A stretch of 64,000 bases of DNA. Origin: JBHGBM01 sp041946965 (lineage in GTDB: Bacteria; Acidobacteriota; Terriglobia; Bryobacterales; Bryobacteraceae). Every line of letters begins with the position of its first letter. Position 1 is the stretch's first letter. The notes below the pieces were generated by a model. That model ran no database searches. It was given only the letters and a program-made list of their open reading frames with translations, and was not told the DNA's origin. The translations under genes and the position numbers were made by a program. Location: assembly GCA_041946965.1 (NCBI GenBank), contig JBHGBM010000018.1, positions 71,893 through 135,892 on the forward strand. Reading direction: 5' to 3'. Positions 1 to 8,554 of this stretch are shown piece by piece.

Positions 1-1
1 A

Positions 2-2014
2 TCGGCGCTGGCGTTCAACACCGTGGTGGTGTTCCGCGCCGGCCCCAACGGCGAGATGTTCGGGCGCGTGCGGCGGAACTATTCCAGCCTCGGCTACGAG
101 GACGGCTATCTGCCCATTGTTCTGGCCACCTATGAGACCGGGGGAGTGCGCTATCGCCAGACCGCGCTCGCGGATAAGCCGGCCGGCGAAACCGAAGGCT
201 GGGACATCGCTTACGTGCGCTTCGAGATGACCAACGTTTCGAAGACGCCGCGCACGGCCGAGCTGCGCGTCGAGGTCGCGCTGAACGGCGGCGGTGCGGT
301 GCGGCGCGAGGGCAACCGCGTGCTCGATCCCAACGGCGCGGTGTTGCTGGAGAGCGGCGGCCCGGAGAAGATCGAACTCAAGCCCGGGGCGACCGCGTCT
401 CTGTACTTGAAAATTCCATTTCTTCCGGACGCCAAGCCTATGTTCCGCGCGCCGTCGAAGGCCGATTTCGAAGCGGCCCACGCGCGCGTGCGGGAATTCT
501 GGCGCGGCGTGATGGCCAAGGCCGCGCGACTCGAGGTGCCGGAGCCGCGCATTAACAACGTGTGGCGCGCGCTGCTGCTTCAGAACTTCGTGCTCGAAGA
601 CGGCCCGAAATTCACTTACGGGTCGGGACTGATGTACAACGACTCCACCTATCCGCAGGAGATGGGGTTCGCCACGCACACCTTCGCCATGTACGGTTTC
701 AAGGACCATGCCAACGTGTTGCAGCGATGGTTCCTGGGAATGAGCGTCACCCGCGAAGGCGCCGGGCGCAAATACCAGAACCGGCGCTCCATGGTGCTGC
801 ATCACCTGCTGGAGAACTACCGCCTCACCGGCAAGACGGACCTGTTCGACCGTTTCAAGGACGACTACTACCGCGTGGCCGAGGAGATCATCGCGGACCG
901 CCGCAGCACCATGGTGGATGGGCCCGGAGAGAGGCCGCTCCACTGGGGCCTGCTGCCCCCGGACAAGCCCGGCGCGGACGTACAGGCCAGCACCCAGACG
1001 GGCTACGTGCTGGGGCACAACATCAACAACTGCCAGGGTCTGCATGATTTCGGGCATTTCCTGGTGGTCACGGGCATCGACCGCACGCGCGGCGAGCGCT
1101 ACGTGCGGGAAGCCCTGGATTTCCGCAAGACCCTGATGTCCGCCATGGAACGCGCCGCCATCCGCGTCCCGGGACGGCCGCCGTTTATCGATCTCCAGAC
1201 GCTGTATTTCCGCCAGACGCCGGATTACGGCCCCGACCCCTACGACGACTTAGCCCTGGGGCGGTTGCAGGGCTCCTATTTCCACTATTGGGTGGACATG
1301 AATCTGCACTACAACTTTTTCAATCCGGACGACGTGGTGGGCCAGTGGCTCGCCGATTACTGCCAGCAGCAGAACGGCTTCGTGCTCGGCCTGACTCGCG
1401 CCCGGGGCTCGGCGGAAAAGCCCAGCGGCGGCGTCAACCCGGTCTACGACGCGGGCTATTTCAACTACCGCCTGCGGCGCGGCGAGGTAGACAGGTTCCT
1501 GTTGGGACTCTACGGCCGCCTGGCGTTCGGCATGTCGCGGTATATGTACGTATCCTCCGAAGGCCAGCCCTTCGTCCGCTACAACAGCCAGAAGGGCGGG
1601 TTCGTGAGCGCGGCGTTTTCGATTCCCAACGCGGCCTCCAACGCCTCCACGTTGCTGATGCTGCGCAATGCGCTGGTGCTGGAGGAGTTAAGGGATGACA
1701 TCGAAACCGGCGATATCTTCCTGTTGCGCGGCGTGCCGCGCGCCTGGCTCCAGGAGGGTAAACGCATCGCCGCCTCGGGCCTGGCGACGTACTTCGGCGA
1801 CATCGGATTCACCGTTCAGTCGAAGCGGAACCAGGTCACCGTACAGGTGGACGCGCCCGCGCGCACCCCTTACCGGCGGATTCTGGTGCACCTCCGCCGC
1901 CCGCTGAGCCAGGTTGCGGTGAACGGGCGGCCGCACCAGGATTGTGACTTCAAGAACGGAGTCGTCCGGCTGGCGGCGGGGCAGAAAAGCTTCACGGTGG
2001 AGGCGCGATATTAG
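2..2014 (+). CDS. Exported-type (alpha/alpha)-toroid glycosidase-like protein, 5' end outside window
   Basis: The frame is open back to base 2, so the gene begins upstream of the window and no true start can be chosen here. The visible part, about 670 residues, reads as a beta-rich N-terminal region followed by a long helical domain rich in Trp, Tyr and His, and a short beta-rich tail. That order resembles six-hairpin glycosidase-superfamily proteins. Aromatic and acidic patches such as YNDSTYPQEMGFATHTF fit a carbohydrate-binding cleft. I cannot name a glycoside hydrolase family or a substrate. It lies about 60 bp upstream of receptor 1 on the same strand, which suggests a shared role in polysaccharide use. 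The fold call is an inference from sequence character only. Confidence 0.6.
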   Translation, partial: SALAFNTVVVFRAGPNGEMFGRVRRNYSSLGYEDGYLPIVLATYETGGVRYRQTALADKPAGETEGWDIAYVRFEMTNVSKTPRTAELRVEVALNGGGAVRREGNRVLDPNGAVLLESGGPEKIELKPGATASLYLKIPFLPDAKPMFRAPSKADFEAAHARVREFWRGVMAKAARLEVPEPRINNVWRALLLQNFVLEDGPKFTYGSGLMYNDSTYPQEMGFATHTFAMYGFKDHANVLQRWFLGMSVTREGAGRKYQNRRSMVLHHLLENYRLTGKTDLFDRFKDDYYRVAEEIIADRRSTMVDGPGERPLHWGLLPPDKPGADVQASTQTGYVLGHNINNCQGLHDFGHFLVVTGIDRTRGERYVREALDFRKTLMSAMERAAIRVPGRPPFIDLQTLYFRQTPDYGPDPYDDLALGRLQGSYFHYWVDMNLHYNFFNPDDVVGQWLADYCQQQNGFVLGLTRARGSAEKPSGGVNPVYDAGYFNYRLRRGEVDRFLLGLYGRLAFGMSRYMYVSSEGQPFVRYNSQKGGFVSAAFSIPNAASNASTLLMLRNALVLEELRDDIETGDIFLLRGVPRAWLQEGKRIAASGLATYFGDIGFTVQSKRNQVTVQVDAPARTPYRRILVHLRRPLSQVAVNGRPHQDCDFKNGVVRLAAGQKSFTVEARY

Positions 2015-2081
2015 CTGGCCCCACGCTCGAAACTTTGATATAGAATATATTACCGAATCTGGTAGGAGGTGCGTCTTGCGT

Positions 2082-5000
2082 ATGCGAACAGTCGCTCTCT
2101 TCTCCGCGCTGCTGACAGCGGCGCTAACCCCTTCCTTCTCTCAGATCTCCACCGATGGTTCCATCCTCGGCATCGTGCGCGACCCGAGCGCCGCCGTGGT
2201 GGTGGGCGCGACGGTAACGGTGACGAATACCGAAACGGGCCTGGTTAAATCCACCGCCAGCGACGAGAACGGCTATTTCCAGGTGCTCGCGTTGCCGCGC
2301 GGGAGCTACTCCGTGGAGGTCTCCTCACCGCAGTTCGCCACGTGGAAGATCAGCGAGGTCATCCTGACGGCGGGCGAGCAGAAGCGCATTCTGCCCGTGC
2401 TGACCGTGGGCGACGTCAAGCAGCAGGTCACGGTCTTGGCCGGGGTGGATCTGGTGCAGACCGAGCGCGCCTCGGTCGAGATCGCCATCGAGCAGAGACA
2501 GATCCGCGACCTTCCGCTCAACGGCCGCGTCGCGGTGCAGATGGTGGCGCTCACGCCCGGCATGCGGTATCTCGGGGTCACGCAGGGCAACGTGCAGGGC
2601 GTTCAGGTCCAGGGCATGGGGCAGCACAGCGACGCCACGCAGTTCACCGTGGACGGCATGAGCGCCAACGATCCCAGCACCGAAGCCGGCATGGCGTTCC
2701 CGAACCTGGACTCGGTGGACCAATTCCGCGTGCAGACCTCCAGTTTCAGCGCGGAAAACGGCCGCGATCCTATCCAGGTGACCATGGTGACCAAGTCGGG
2801 TACAAATCAGTTTCACGGCACCGCCTGGGAGTTTCTGCGCAACGATAAACTCGACGCGCGCAACACCTTCACACCCACCAAGCCCTACCTGCGGAGAAAT
2901 CAATATGGTTTCAGCGCGGGCGGGCCGGTGGTCCGGAACCGGACCTTCTTCTTCACCAGCTTCGAAGGCCTGAAGGTGCGCATGCAGGGCGCCTACAATT
3001 CCATCACCATCGCGCCCGAGTTTCTGCAAGGCGACTTTTCGTCGGTGCGGACGGCGATCAACGACCCAACCACCGGGAGGGCTTTCCCCGGCAACAAGAT
3101 CCCCGTGGAACGTTTTTCCAGCGCCTCGAAGTTCTTCTTCCCGTACGTGCTGCTGCCGAATGCTCCCAACAACCGGTTTCAGGCGCTCGCGCCGCAGCCG
3201 GAAGACGGAACCAACTTCATGCTCCGGCTGGATCAGCAGATCAGTTCGCGCCAGAAGGCCTACGTGCGATGGATCCGGGTGGGCGACGGGCAGACCAACA
3301 CCGGCTACAAGCCGGACATCATCAATACCTCGGATCTGACCCAGCACAACAGCGCGCTGAATTACGACCTCATGATCAGGCCGTGGATGCTGTTCACCCT
3401 TTCCGGCGGGTTCCTGCACTCCGAATTCGCGGGCGACTCGCCCCTGGTGGGTAAAGAAAACCTGACAGAAAAGGCCGGCATTCAAGGTTTCCCCACGGCT
3501 CTGCGGCCTACCGCCATCGGCCTTCCCACAGTGGCGTTCACCGGGTACACGGGTTTTTCGCTGGCGACCCAGGTGCCTTCGTCTCTGAAGCGGGAGGTGA
3601 TCAACGGCCGCACCGGGCTGAACATCGTTCGCGGCACGCACACGCTGGTGACGGGAGCCGAATTTCTGGACCAGCGCACCGGCGTGCGGCATGCCTCCAC
3701 CAATCCGCGCGGTTCGTTCACTTTCAACAGTCAATACACGGGGAACGGGTTCGCCGACTACCTGCTGGGCCTGGTGCAGGCGGCTTCGGGCAACGTCCCG
3801 TTGTCGCTGTTCGGCATCGCTCACGCTCCCTATTCGGCGGTCTACGTGGACGACACTTGGCGCGTGCATCCGAACCTGACCGTGAACCTGGGCGTGCGCT
3901 GGGACTACTGGTGGCACAAGGCCTTCGTGCGCGGCGCCGGGACTACCTTCGATTTCAAGACCGGCAAGGCCGTCGCCGGCGAAAACAAGAGCGGCAAGGT
4001 CGACCTGACGGCACAGCCCGTTTCGATCTACTATGCCGCCGCGACCAGGGATCTGTGGATGTCGGCGACTGAGGCCGGGATGCACCCGGGTCTTTACAAC
4101 CCGTCCGGGTATGTTTCGCCGCGGCTCGGCGCCGCCTGGCGGCCCCTGGGGAAGGAAAGCCTGGTGCTGCGCGCCGGTTACGGCATCTTCGCCGCGAGTT
4201 ATTACGGCAACGCCACGGGCTCCTCCATCATCGGTCCGCCTTACTGGGCCAACCAAAACATCACCTTCGCCAGGGCTTCAAACCAGCGCTGGGAAACGGC
4301 CTTTCCCGCCGATCCCGGAAATTTCGTGGCGCCCTCCATTGCTTCCGCCGTGTACGACATCAAGCCCATGAAGATCCACCAGTTCAACGTGTCGCTCCAG
4401 CAGTCCGTACCGTGGCTGCGGGCGGCGGCGACCCTCTCGTACGTTGGCAGCCGCGGTTGGGACCTGACCGCCTTTCCAAGAACCAATACGGCAAGGCCCG
4501 GCAACTACACGAATCTCCAGGCGGCGCTGCCCTATCCGCGTTTCGGCACCATCAACCTCTACCAGAGCATCGGTCACGATTGGTATAACAGCCTGCAAGC
4601 CAAGTTCGAGAAACGCCATGCGGGCGGGCTTTCGTACCTGCTCTCCTACGCCTTCGCGCGCGACATTGCGGAATTCGGCAACGAGACCACGGCGCAGCCC
4701 ACCATGTACGCGCCGAAGAACTACGACCGCGGCAGGTCGCCCAACGAACGCCGCCACGTCCTCACCATCAGCGGGATTCTGGAGCTGCCTTACGGGCGTG
4801 GGAAGCGCTTCGGCAGCGGGGTCCCCGCCGTGGTCAACGCCGTGCTCGGCGGCTGGCAGGTTTCGGGCGTCTACCGGTTCGTGTCCGGCGCACCGTTGAC
4901 CCTTCAGGTGGGCGGCGCGACGCTCGGCAACGGCGTGAACGCACGTCCCGATATCGTCGGCGACCCGCACGTGCCCAACCCCAGCCCGGCCCTGTGGTTC

Positions 5001-5279
5001 AATCCCGCGGCTTTCTCACCGCCGCCCCGCTACCAGTTCGGCAACTCCGCGCCCGGCGCGGTGGTCGGTCCCGCGCTGCACGTGCTCGACACCGGCCTGA
5101 TGAAGAACTTCAATATCTCGGAAAAGACCTACGTGCAATTCCGCTGGGAGATGTTCAACGCCATGAACGAGGTCAACCTGGGCAACCCGGTGACCACCAT
5201 CGGCCTGGCGACCACCGGCCAGATCGTCTCCGCGGGCGACGCCCGCGTCATGCAGGTTGGAATGAAGCTGGTATTCTAG
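2082..5279 (+). CDS. TonB-dependent receptor, Oar-like, with CarboxypepD_reg domain (receptor 1)
   Basis: Outer-membrane receptor of about 1065 aa. It has a signal peptide (residues 1-22), then a carboxypeptidase-regulatory-like beta-sandwich (GSILGIVRDPSAAVVVGATV onward, to about 105). A plug-like region follows, with the family motif LPLNGR and TKSGTNQFHG, then a long beta-barrel ending in an aromatic residue (KLVF). Such receptors import large ligands with energy from TonB-ExbBD, which is not in this window; the substrate is unknown. Start choice: ATG at 2082 lies 12 nt after a perfect AGGAGG (2064-2069). A TTG at 2076 in the same frame has a better 6-nt spacing and could be the real start. 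The A/T-rich stretch at 2031-2054 probably holds the promoter. There is no SusD-like partner. Confidence 0.9.
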   Translation: MRTVALFSALLTAALTPSFSQISTDGSILGIVRDPSAAVVVGATVTVTNTETGLVKSTASDENGYFQVLALPRGSYSVEVSSPQFATWKISEVILTAGEQKRILPVLTVGDVKQQVTVLAGVDLVQTERASVEIAIEQRQIRDLPLNGRVAVQMVALTPGMRYLGVTQGNVQGVQVQGMGQHSDATQFTVDGMSANDPSTEAGMAFPNLDSVDQFRVQTSSFSAENGRDPIQVTMVTKSGTNQFHGTAWEFLRNDKLDARNTFTPTKPYLRRNQYGFSAGGPVVRNRTFFFTSFEGLKVRMQGAYNSITIAPEFLQGDFSSVRTAINDPTTGRAFPGNKIPVERFSSASKFFFPYVLLPNAPNNRFQALAPQPEDGTNFMLRLDQQISSRQKAYVRWIRVGDGQTNTGYKPDIINTSDLTQHNSALNYDLMIRPWMLFTLSGGFLHSEFAGDSPLVGKENLTEKAGIQGFPTALRPTAIGLPTVAFTGYTGFSLATQVPSSLKREVINGRTGLNIVRGTHTLVTGAEFLDQRTGVRHASTNPRGSFTFNSQYTGNGFADYLLGLVQAASGNVPLSLFGIAHAPYSAVYVDDTWRVHPNLTVNLGVRWDYWWHKAFVRGAGTTFDFKTGKAVAGENKSGKVDLTAQPVSIYYAAATRDLWMSATEAGMHPGLYNPSGYVSPRLGAAWRPLGKESLVLRAGYGIFAASYYGNATGSSIIGPPYWANQNITFARASNQRWETAFPADPGNFVAPSIASAVYDIKPMKIHQFNVSLQQSVPWLRAAATLSYVGSRGWDLTAFPRTNTARPGNYTNLQAALPYPRFGTINLYQSIGHDWYNSLQAKFEKRHAGGLSYLLSYAFARDIAEFGNETTAQPTMYAPKNYDRGRSPNERRHVLTISGILELPYGRGKRFGSGVPAVVNAVLGGWQVSGVYRFVSGAPLTLQVGGATLGNGVNARPDIVGDPHVPNPSPALWFNPAAFSPPPRYQFGNSAPGAVVGPALHVLDTGLMKNFNISEKTYVQFRWEMFNAMNEVNLGNPVTTIGLATTGQIVSAGDARVMQVGMKLVF

Positions 5280-5286
5280 GTCCTTT

Positions 5287-7029
5287 ATGGAGGCTCCGGC
5301 AAGGGTAGACGCCGACCTGCTAATCGTCGGAATGGGCGCCGCGGCTCAGCTTTGCGCCCTTTATGCTCACGACGCCAATCCGGATTTAAGGATCCTGATA
5401 GCGACAAAGGCCCTGCGGGGGAAGGGCGGGTGCAGCCGCATGGTCCAGGGGGGCTTCAACGTGGTCCTGAATTCCGAGGACTCGCACGAAAAGCACCTCA
5501 TGGACACCCTCAAGGGCGGCCAGTACATCAACGATCAGGAACTGGCGAAGACGCTGGTGGAAGAAGCCACCCCCACCATCAAGGAACTGGAAACCAGGTT
5601 CGGCTGCTTCTTCGACCGCAATCCGGACGGCTCCATCCATCAGAAGGCCTTCGCGGGCCAGTCGTTCGACCGCACCGTGCACAAGGGCGATCTGACCGGC
5701 ATCGAAATCCTCAGCCGCATCACCGAGCAGGTCGCCAAGCGCGGCATCCGCGTGCTGGAAGAGTGCCGCGCGGTGGAATTGCTTCTCGATGAAAGCGGCC
5801 AAACGGTGACAGGCGCGCTGCTGCTGGACATGCGGCGCGGCGAGTTCGTCGTGGCCGAAGCCGCGGCAACGCTGGTGGCGTCGGGCGGCGGACCCACGCA
5901 GTACCGCTTTCACGCGCCGGGACCCGAAAAATCGGCGGACGGCCTCGGCTTGCTCTACCGCGCCGGCGTGCTGATGAAAGACATGGAGATGGTGCAATTC
6001 CATCCCACCGGTCTGATCGTGCCGGGCAGCGTGGTGGCCGGCGCGCTGCTGGAGGAGGGATTGCGCGGCGCCGGCGCCCGCCTCTACAACGGCGAGGGCG
6101 AGCGCTTCATGCTGCGTTACGCGCCCGAGGTTGCCGAGCGCGCCACGCGCGACGTGGTCAGCCGCTCTTCCTACCTCGAGATGATGGCGGGCCGCGCCTG
6201 CCCCGAAGGCGGCGTGCAGCTCGACGGATCCCACCTGGGGGCCGACTTCATTTTGAAAAACTTCCCCGGCATGGCGGAACGCTGCCGCCAGTTCAACTAC
6301 GACCTGGCGCGCGGCCGCGTTCCCGTTTCGCCCTCGGCGCACTTCTTCATGGGCGGCGCGGTGATCGACCGCGATGGGAAGGCCAGCCTCGAGAGGCTGT
6401 TCGTGGCCGGCGAGGACGCGGGCGGCGTGCACGGCGCCAATCGCCTGGGCGGAAACGGAATCTGCGATTCCTGCGTGTACGGGCGGCAGTCGGGAAAAGC
6501 CATCGCCAGGTATCTGGCGAACAGAAACCGCACCCGATCGGCCACGCGGCGCGGACTGGTGAGTGAGATGGTGGCGCGGCTGCGCGCGCCTCTGGAGCGC
6601 GCCGCCGGGACGAATCCGTTCGAAGTGCGCAAGGAGCTTCAGGAATTGAACTGGAACAAAGTGGGCGTCGCGCGCAAGGAACCGGACCTGGGCGAAGCCG
6701 TCGCGGAGATCGAATCGCTGGCGGCGGCCGCCGGCCAGATGAGGGTCACGGGCGGGCCCGCATACAACATGATGTACACGGTCGCGCTGGACCTGCTCGG
6801 GATGCTCGACGCCTCGCGCATGGTGGCGGCTTCGGCCCGCCTGCGCGAAGAGACCCGCGGCGCGCACTTCCGCCAGGATTTCCCCTCGCAGCGCGACGAG
6901 TACGGCCTGTTCAATATCTACCTGCGGCGCGGCGGGGACGGCAAACCTGTCATGGAGAAGAAGCCGGTGGTGTTCCGGTACAAGTCTGTCGAGGAGTGTC
7001 AGAACTACAGGAAGGCGGCGGCGCGTTAG
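5287..7029 (+). CDS. Succinate dehydrogenase/fumarate reductase flavoprotein subunit, non-covalent FAD type
   Basis: 580 aa, close to the usual SdhA/FrdA length. It oxidises succinate or reduces fumarate on the cytoplasmic face of the membrane. Seen: an N-terminal dinucleotide-binding motif (GMGAAA, residues 15-20), VQGG at 53-56, the substrate motif QFHPTG, RDVVSR, HFFMGG and GANRLGGNG. The His that carries covalent FAD in E. coli SdhA/FrdA lies six residues before the first Gly of the QGG motif; here that position is Cys49. FAD is therefore probably bound non-covalently. Loss of the covalent link in E. coli FrdA is known to impair succinate oxidation more than fumarate reduction, so the working direction is open. 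The gene starts 7 nt after receptor 1 stops and has no clear SD site. The membrane anchor and FeS subunit genes follow at once. Confidence 0.9.
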   Translation: MEAPARVDADLLIVGMGAAAQLCALYAHDANPDLRILIATKALRGKGGCSRMVQGGFNVVLNSEDSHEKHLMDTLKGGQYINDQELAKTLVEEATPTIKELETRFGCFFDRNPDGSIHQKAFAGQSFDRTVHKGDLTGIEILSRITEQVAKRGIRVLEECRAVELLLDESGQTVTGALLLDMRRGEFVVAEAAATLVASGGGPTQYRFHAPGPEKSADGLGLLYRAGVLMKDMEMVQFHPTGLIVPGSVVAGALLEEGLRGAGARLYNGEGERFMLRYAPEVAERATRDVVSRSSYLEMMAGRACPEGGVQLDGSHLGADFILKNFPGMAERCRQFNYDLARGRVPVSPSAHFFMGGAVIDRDGKASLERLFVAGEDAGGVHGANRLGGNGICDSCVYGRQSGKAIARYLANRNRTRSATRRGLVSEMVARLRAPLERAAGTNPFEVRKELQELNWNKVGVARKEPDLGEAVAEIESLAAAAGQMRVTGGPAYNMMYTVALDLLGMLDASRMVAASARLREETRGAHFRQDFPSQRDEYGLFNIYLRRGGDGKPVMEKKPVVFRYKSVEECQNYRKAAAR

Positions 7030-7032
7030 CCC

Positions 7033-7368
7033 ATGGAAGCGAATATCGAGTACAGAAAACCATTGCATTGGGGGGAACTCGACCCTCATCGTAGAGAGAG
7101 CACCAGGATCGGCATGTGGGCCTGGTTGTGGCAGCGCATCTCCGCGCTGGCCGTGGTGGTGCTGCTGGCGCTGCACGTCACCCTGACCTACCGGCCCATC
7201 ATCCAGTTTCTGCTGCTGCTGACGATCACGTTTCATGCCGCTCTGGGGGTGCGGGTGATCCTGCTGGACTTCAACCTGGTTGCGGTGAAGTACCAGCGCG
7301 CGCTGGCCTGGGGCCTGGTGGCGCTCGGCCTCGCGGTGATGGCGATCATCTGGTTCAACATCTACTGA
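7033..7368 (+). CDS. Succinate dehydrogenase membrane anchor (cytochrome b-type) subunit
   Basis: 111 aa with three predicted membrane helices (about residues 29-50, 56-78 and 90-110). FHAALGVRVILLDF (His68, Gly72, Asp79) matches the H-x3-G-x6-D-[YF] signature of SdhD-type anchors. His48 at the end of helix 1 could be the second heme ligand. It would hold the flavoprotein/FeS head at the membrane and form the quinone and heme b site. Known complex II enzymes have either two three-helix anchors or one five-helix anchor. Only this one small anchor is visible, so it may act as a homodimer, or the partner may be elsewhere. It starts 3 nt after the flavoprotein stop, and the next gene starts 1 nt after its own stop. 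Confidence 0.8.
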   Translation: MEANIEYRKPLHWGELDPHRRESTRIGMWAWLWQRISALAVVVLLALHVTLTYRPIIQFLLLLTITFHAALGVRVILLDFNLVAVKYQRALAWGLVALGLAVMAIIWFNIY

Positions 7369-7369
7369 C

Positions 7370-8554
7370 ATGACAACCCGGAGCATCCGCATCTTCCGAT
7401 ACGACCCGCGGGAAGGGGGCGGCGGGCGCTTTGACGCCTTTACGCTCGACATCCCCGACGAGAGCACCACGACGATCCTCGACGTCCTGCTGCGCGTGCA
7501 GCGGGAGCAGGACGCGACACTCGCCTTCCGCTACGCCTGCCGCGTGAACATGTGCGGCTCGTGCGCCGTGGTGATCAACGGGCGTGAGGCGCTGGCTTGC
7601 AAGACCAACGTCTCCGAGATCCCCGCGGGCGGGGAAATCACCATCCGGCCGTTGAATCACTTCCCGGTGATCAAGGACCTGGTGGTGGATATGGACCCGT
7701 TCTTCAAGAAGTACGAGGACACGCTGCCGTTTTACGAGCCCCGGCAGGAATCGGCGGAGCCCGCGCGGATCCGGCCCGATTCCGAGGAGCGCCGCGAGAT
7801 TGGCGAGGCGACCGAGTGCATCGCTTGCGGCTGCTGTGTTTCGAGCTGTACCATGGCGCATTACCACGAAGGGTACGCGGGGCCGGCGGCGTTGAACCGC
7901 GCCTTCACCCTGCTGGCCGACAGCCGCGACGGGCTCTTCGAGGCCCGGCTGGCGCGCGCCATGGAGTCCTGTTATCTCTGCCGCACGGAGTTCAACTGCA
8001 CCGAGGTGTGCCCGAAGAGCATCAGCTCCACGCGGGCCATCAAGTACATCCAGCGGCTGGCCGTCTTGCATCCGCCGAAGAGGGCAGGGAAAGCCGCCCG
8101 CCCGGCTGAAGGCTTCGTGCTCGACCGCCGCGCGGTGCTGCTGGGCGGCGGAGCGGCGGCGGTGCTGGCGGTGATAGGCGCAGGCGCCGTGGCCGGGCCG
8201 GCGCTTTCCAAACCCGCGAAGCAGTGGGCGCCGGTGGCCGCCCTCGACAGTCTTCCCGAAGGCGTCACCAGGGTCCTGGTCAAGTACCAGTCGCAAGCCG
8301 GCGTCTACACCGAACAGGTCTCCGAGCCCGTGCTGGTGGCGCGCACGGGCGGCGAGATCGTGTGCTACAAAGCCGCTTGCCCGCACCTTGGCTGCATGGT
8401 GCGATGGGACGGCCCGGCGGGCCGCTTCCAGTGCGCGTGTCACGGCGGCAGCTTCGCACGCGACGGCAGCGTGCTGGCGGGTCCGCCGCCCAGGCCGCTC
8501 GACCGCTACACCTTCCGGGTGGACGCGGGGCAAATCTTGATCGAGGTGGGCTGA
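7370..8554 (+). CDS. SdhB-type iron-sulfur subunit fused to a Rieske [2Fe-2S] protein
   Basis: 394 aa in one open frame. Residues 1-235 are a complete SdhB/FrdB. It has a [2Fe-2S] ferredoxin domain (Cys57, 62, 65, 77) and then the [4Fe-4S]/[3Fe-4S] domain (C150-x2-C153-x2-C156, C160, C204, C210, C214-Pro). A linker of about 15 residues leads to Arg253-Arg254 and a hydrophobic stretch (255-276) that looks like the Tat-type signal or anchor helix of a Rieske protein. Residues 285-394 are a Rieske domain with both boxes intact: CPHLGC (Cys337, His339, Cys342) and CACHGG (Cys355, Cys357, His358). The topology works: SdhB in the cytoplasm, one membrane pass, Rieske on the outer face. An internal GTG near 8118 could start a separate Rieske protein, but no SD site precedes it and no stop separates the halves. 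A sequencing frameshift joining two genes cannot be excluded. The stop overlaps the cytochrome b start (TGATG). Confidence 0.9.
   Translation: MTTRSIRIFRYDPREGGGGRFDAFTLDIPDESTTTILDVLLRVQREQDATLAFRYACRVNMCGSCAVVINGREALACKTNVSEIPAGGEITIRPLNHFPVIKDLVVDMDPFFKKYEDTLPFYEPRQESAEPARIRPDSEERREIGEATECIACGCCVSSCTMAHYHEGYAGPAALNRAFTLLADSRDGLFEARLARAMESCYLCRTEFNCTEVCPKSISSTRAIKYIQRLAVLHPPKRAGKAARPAEGFVLDRRAVLLGGGAAAVLAVIGAGAVAGPALSKPAKQWAPVAALDSLPEGVTRVLVKYQSQAGVYTEQVSEPVLVARTGGEIVCYKAACPHLGCMVRWDGPAGRFQCACHGGSFARDGSVLAGPPPRPLDRYTFRVDAGQILIEVG

Noticed and set aside
2325..4256. Long open frame antisense to receptor 1 (643 codons); similar long antisense frames under most large genes
   Set aside because: High-GC genes with C or G at third positions leave long open antisense frames. 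The translations are rich in Arg, His, Gln and Ala, have no domains, and the sense frame is a clear receptor.
8100..8130. Separate Rieske gene starting at an internal GTG near 8118
   Set aside because: No SD site precedes it, no stop separates it from SdhB, and the linker keeps normal codon use. Kept only as an alternative to the fusion.
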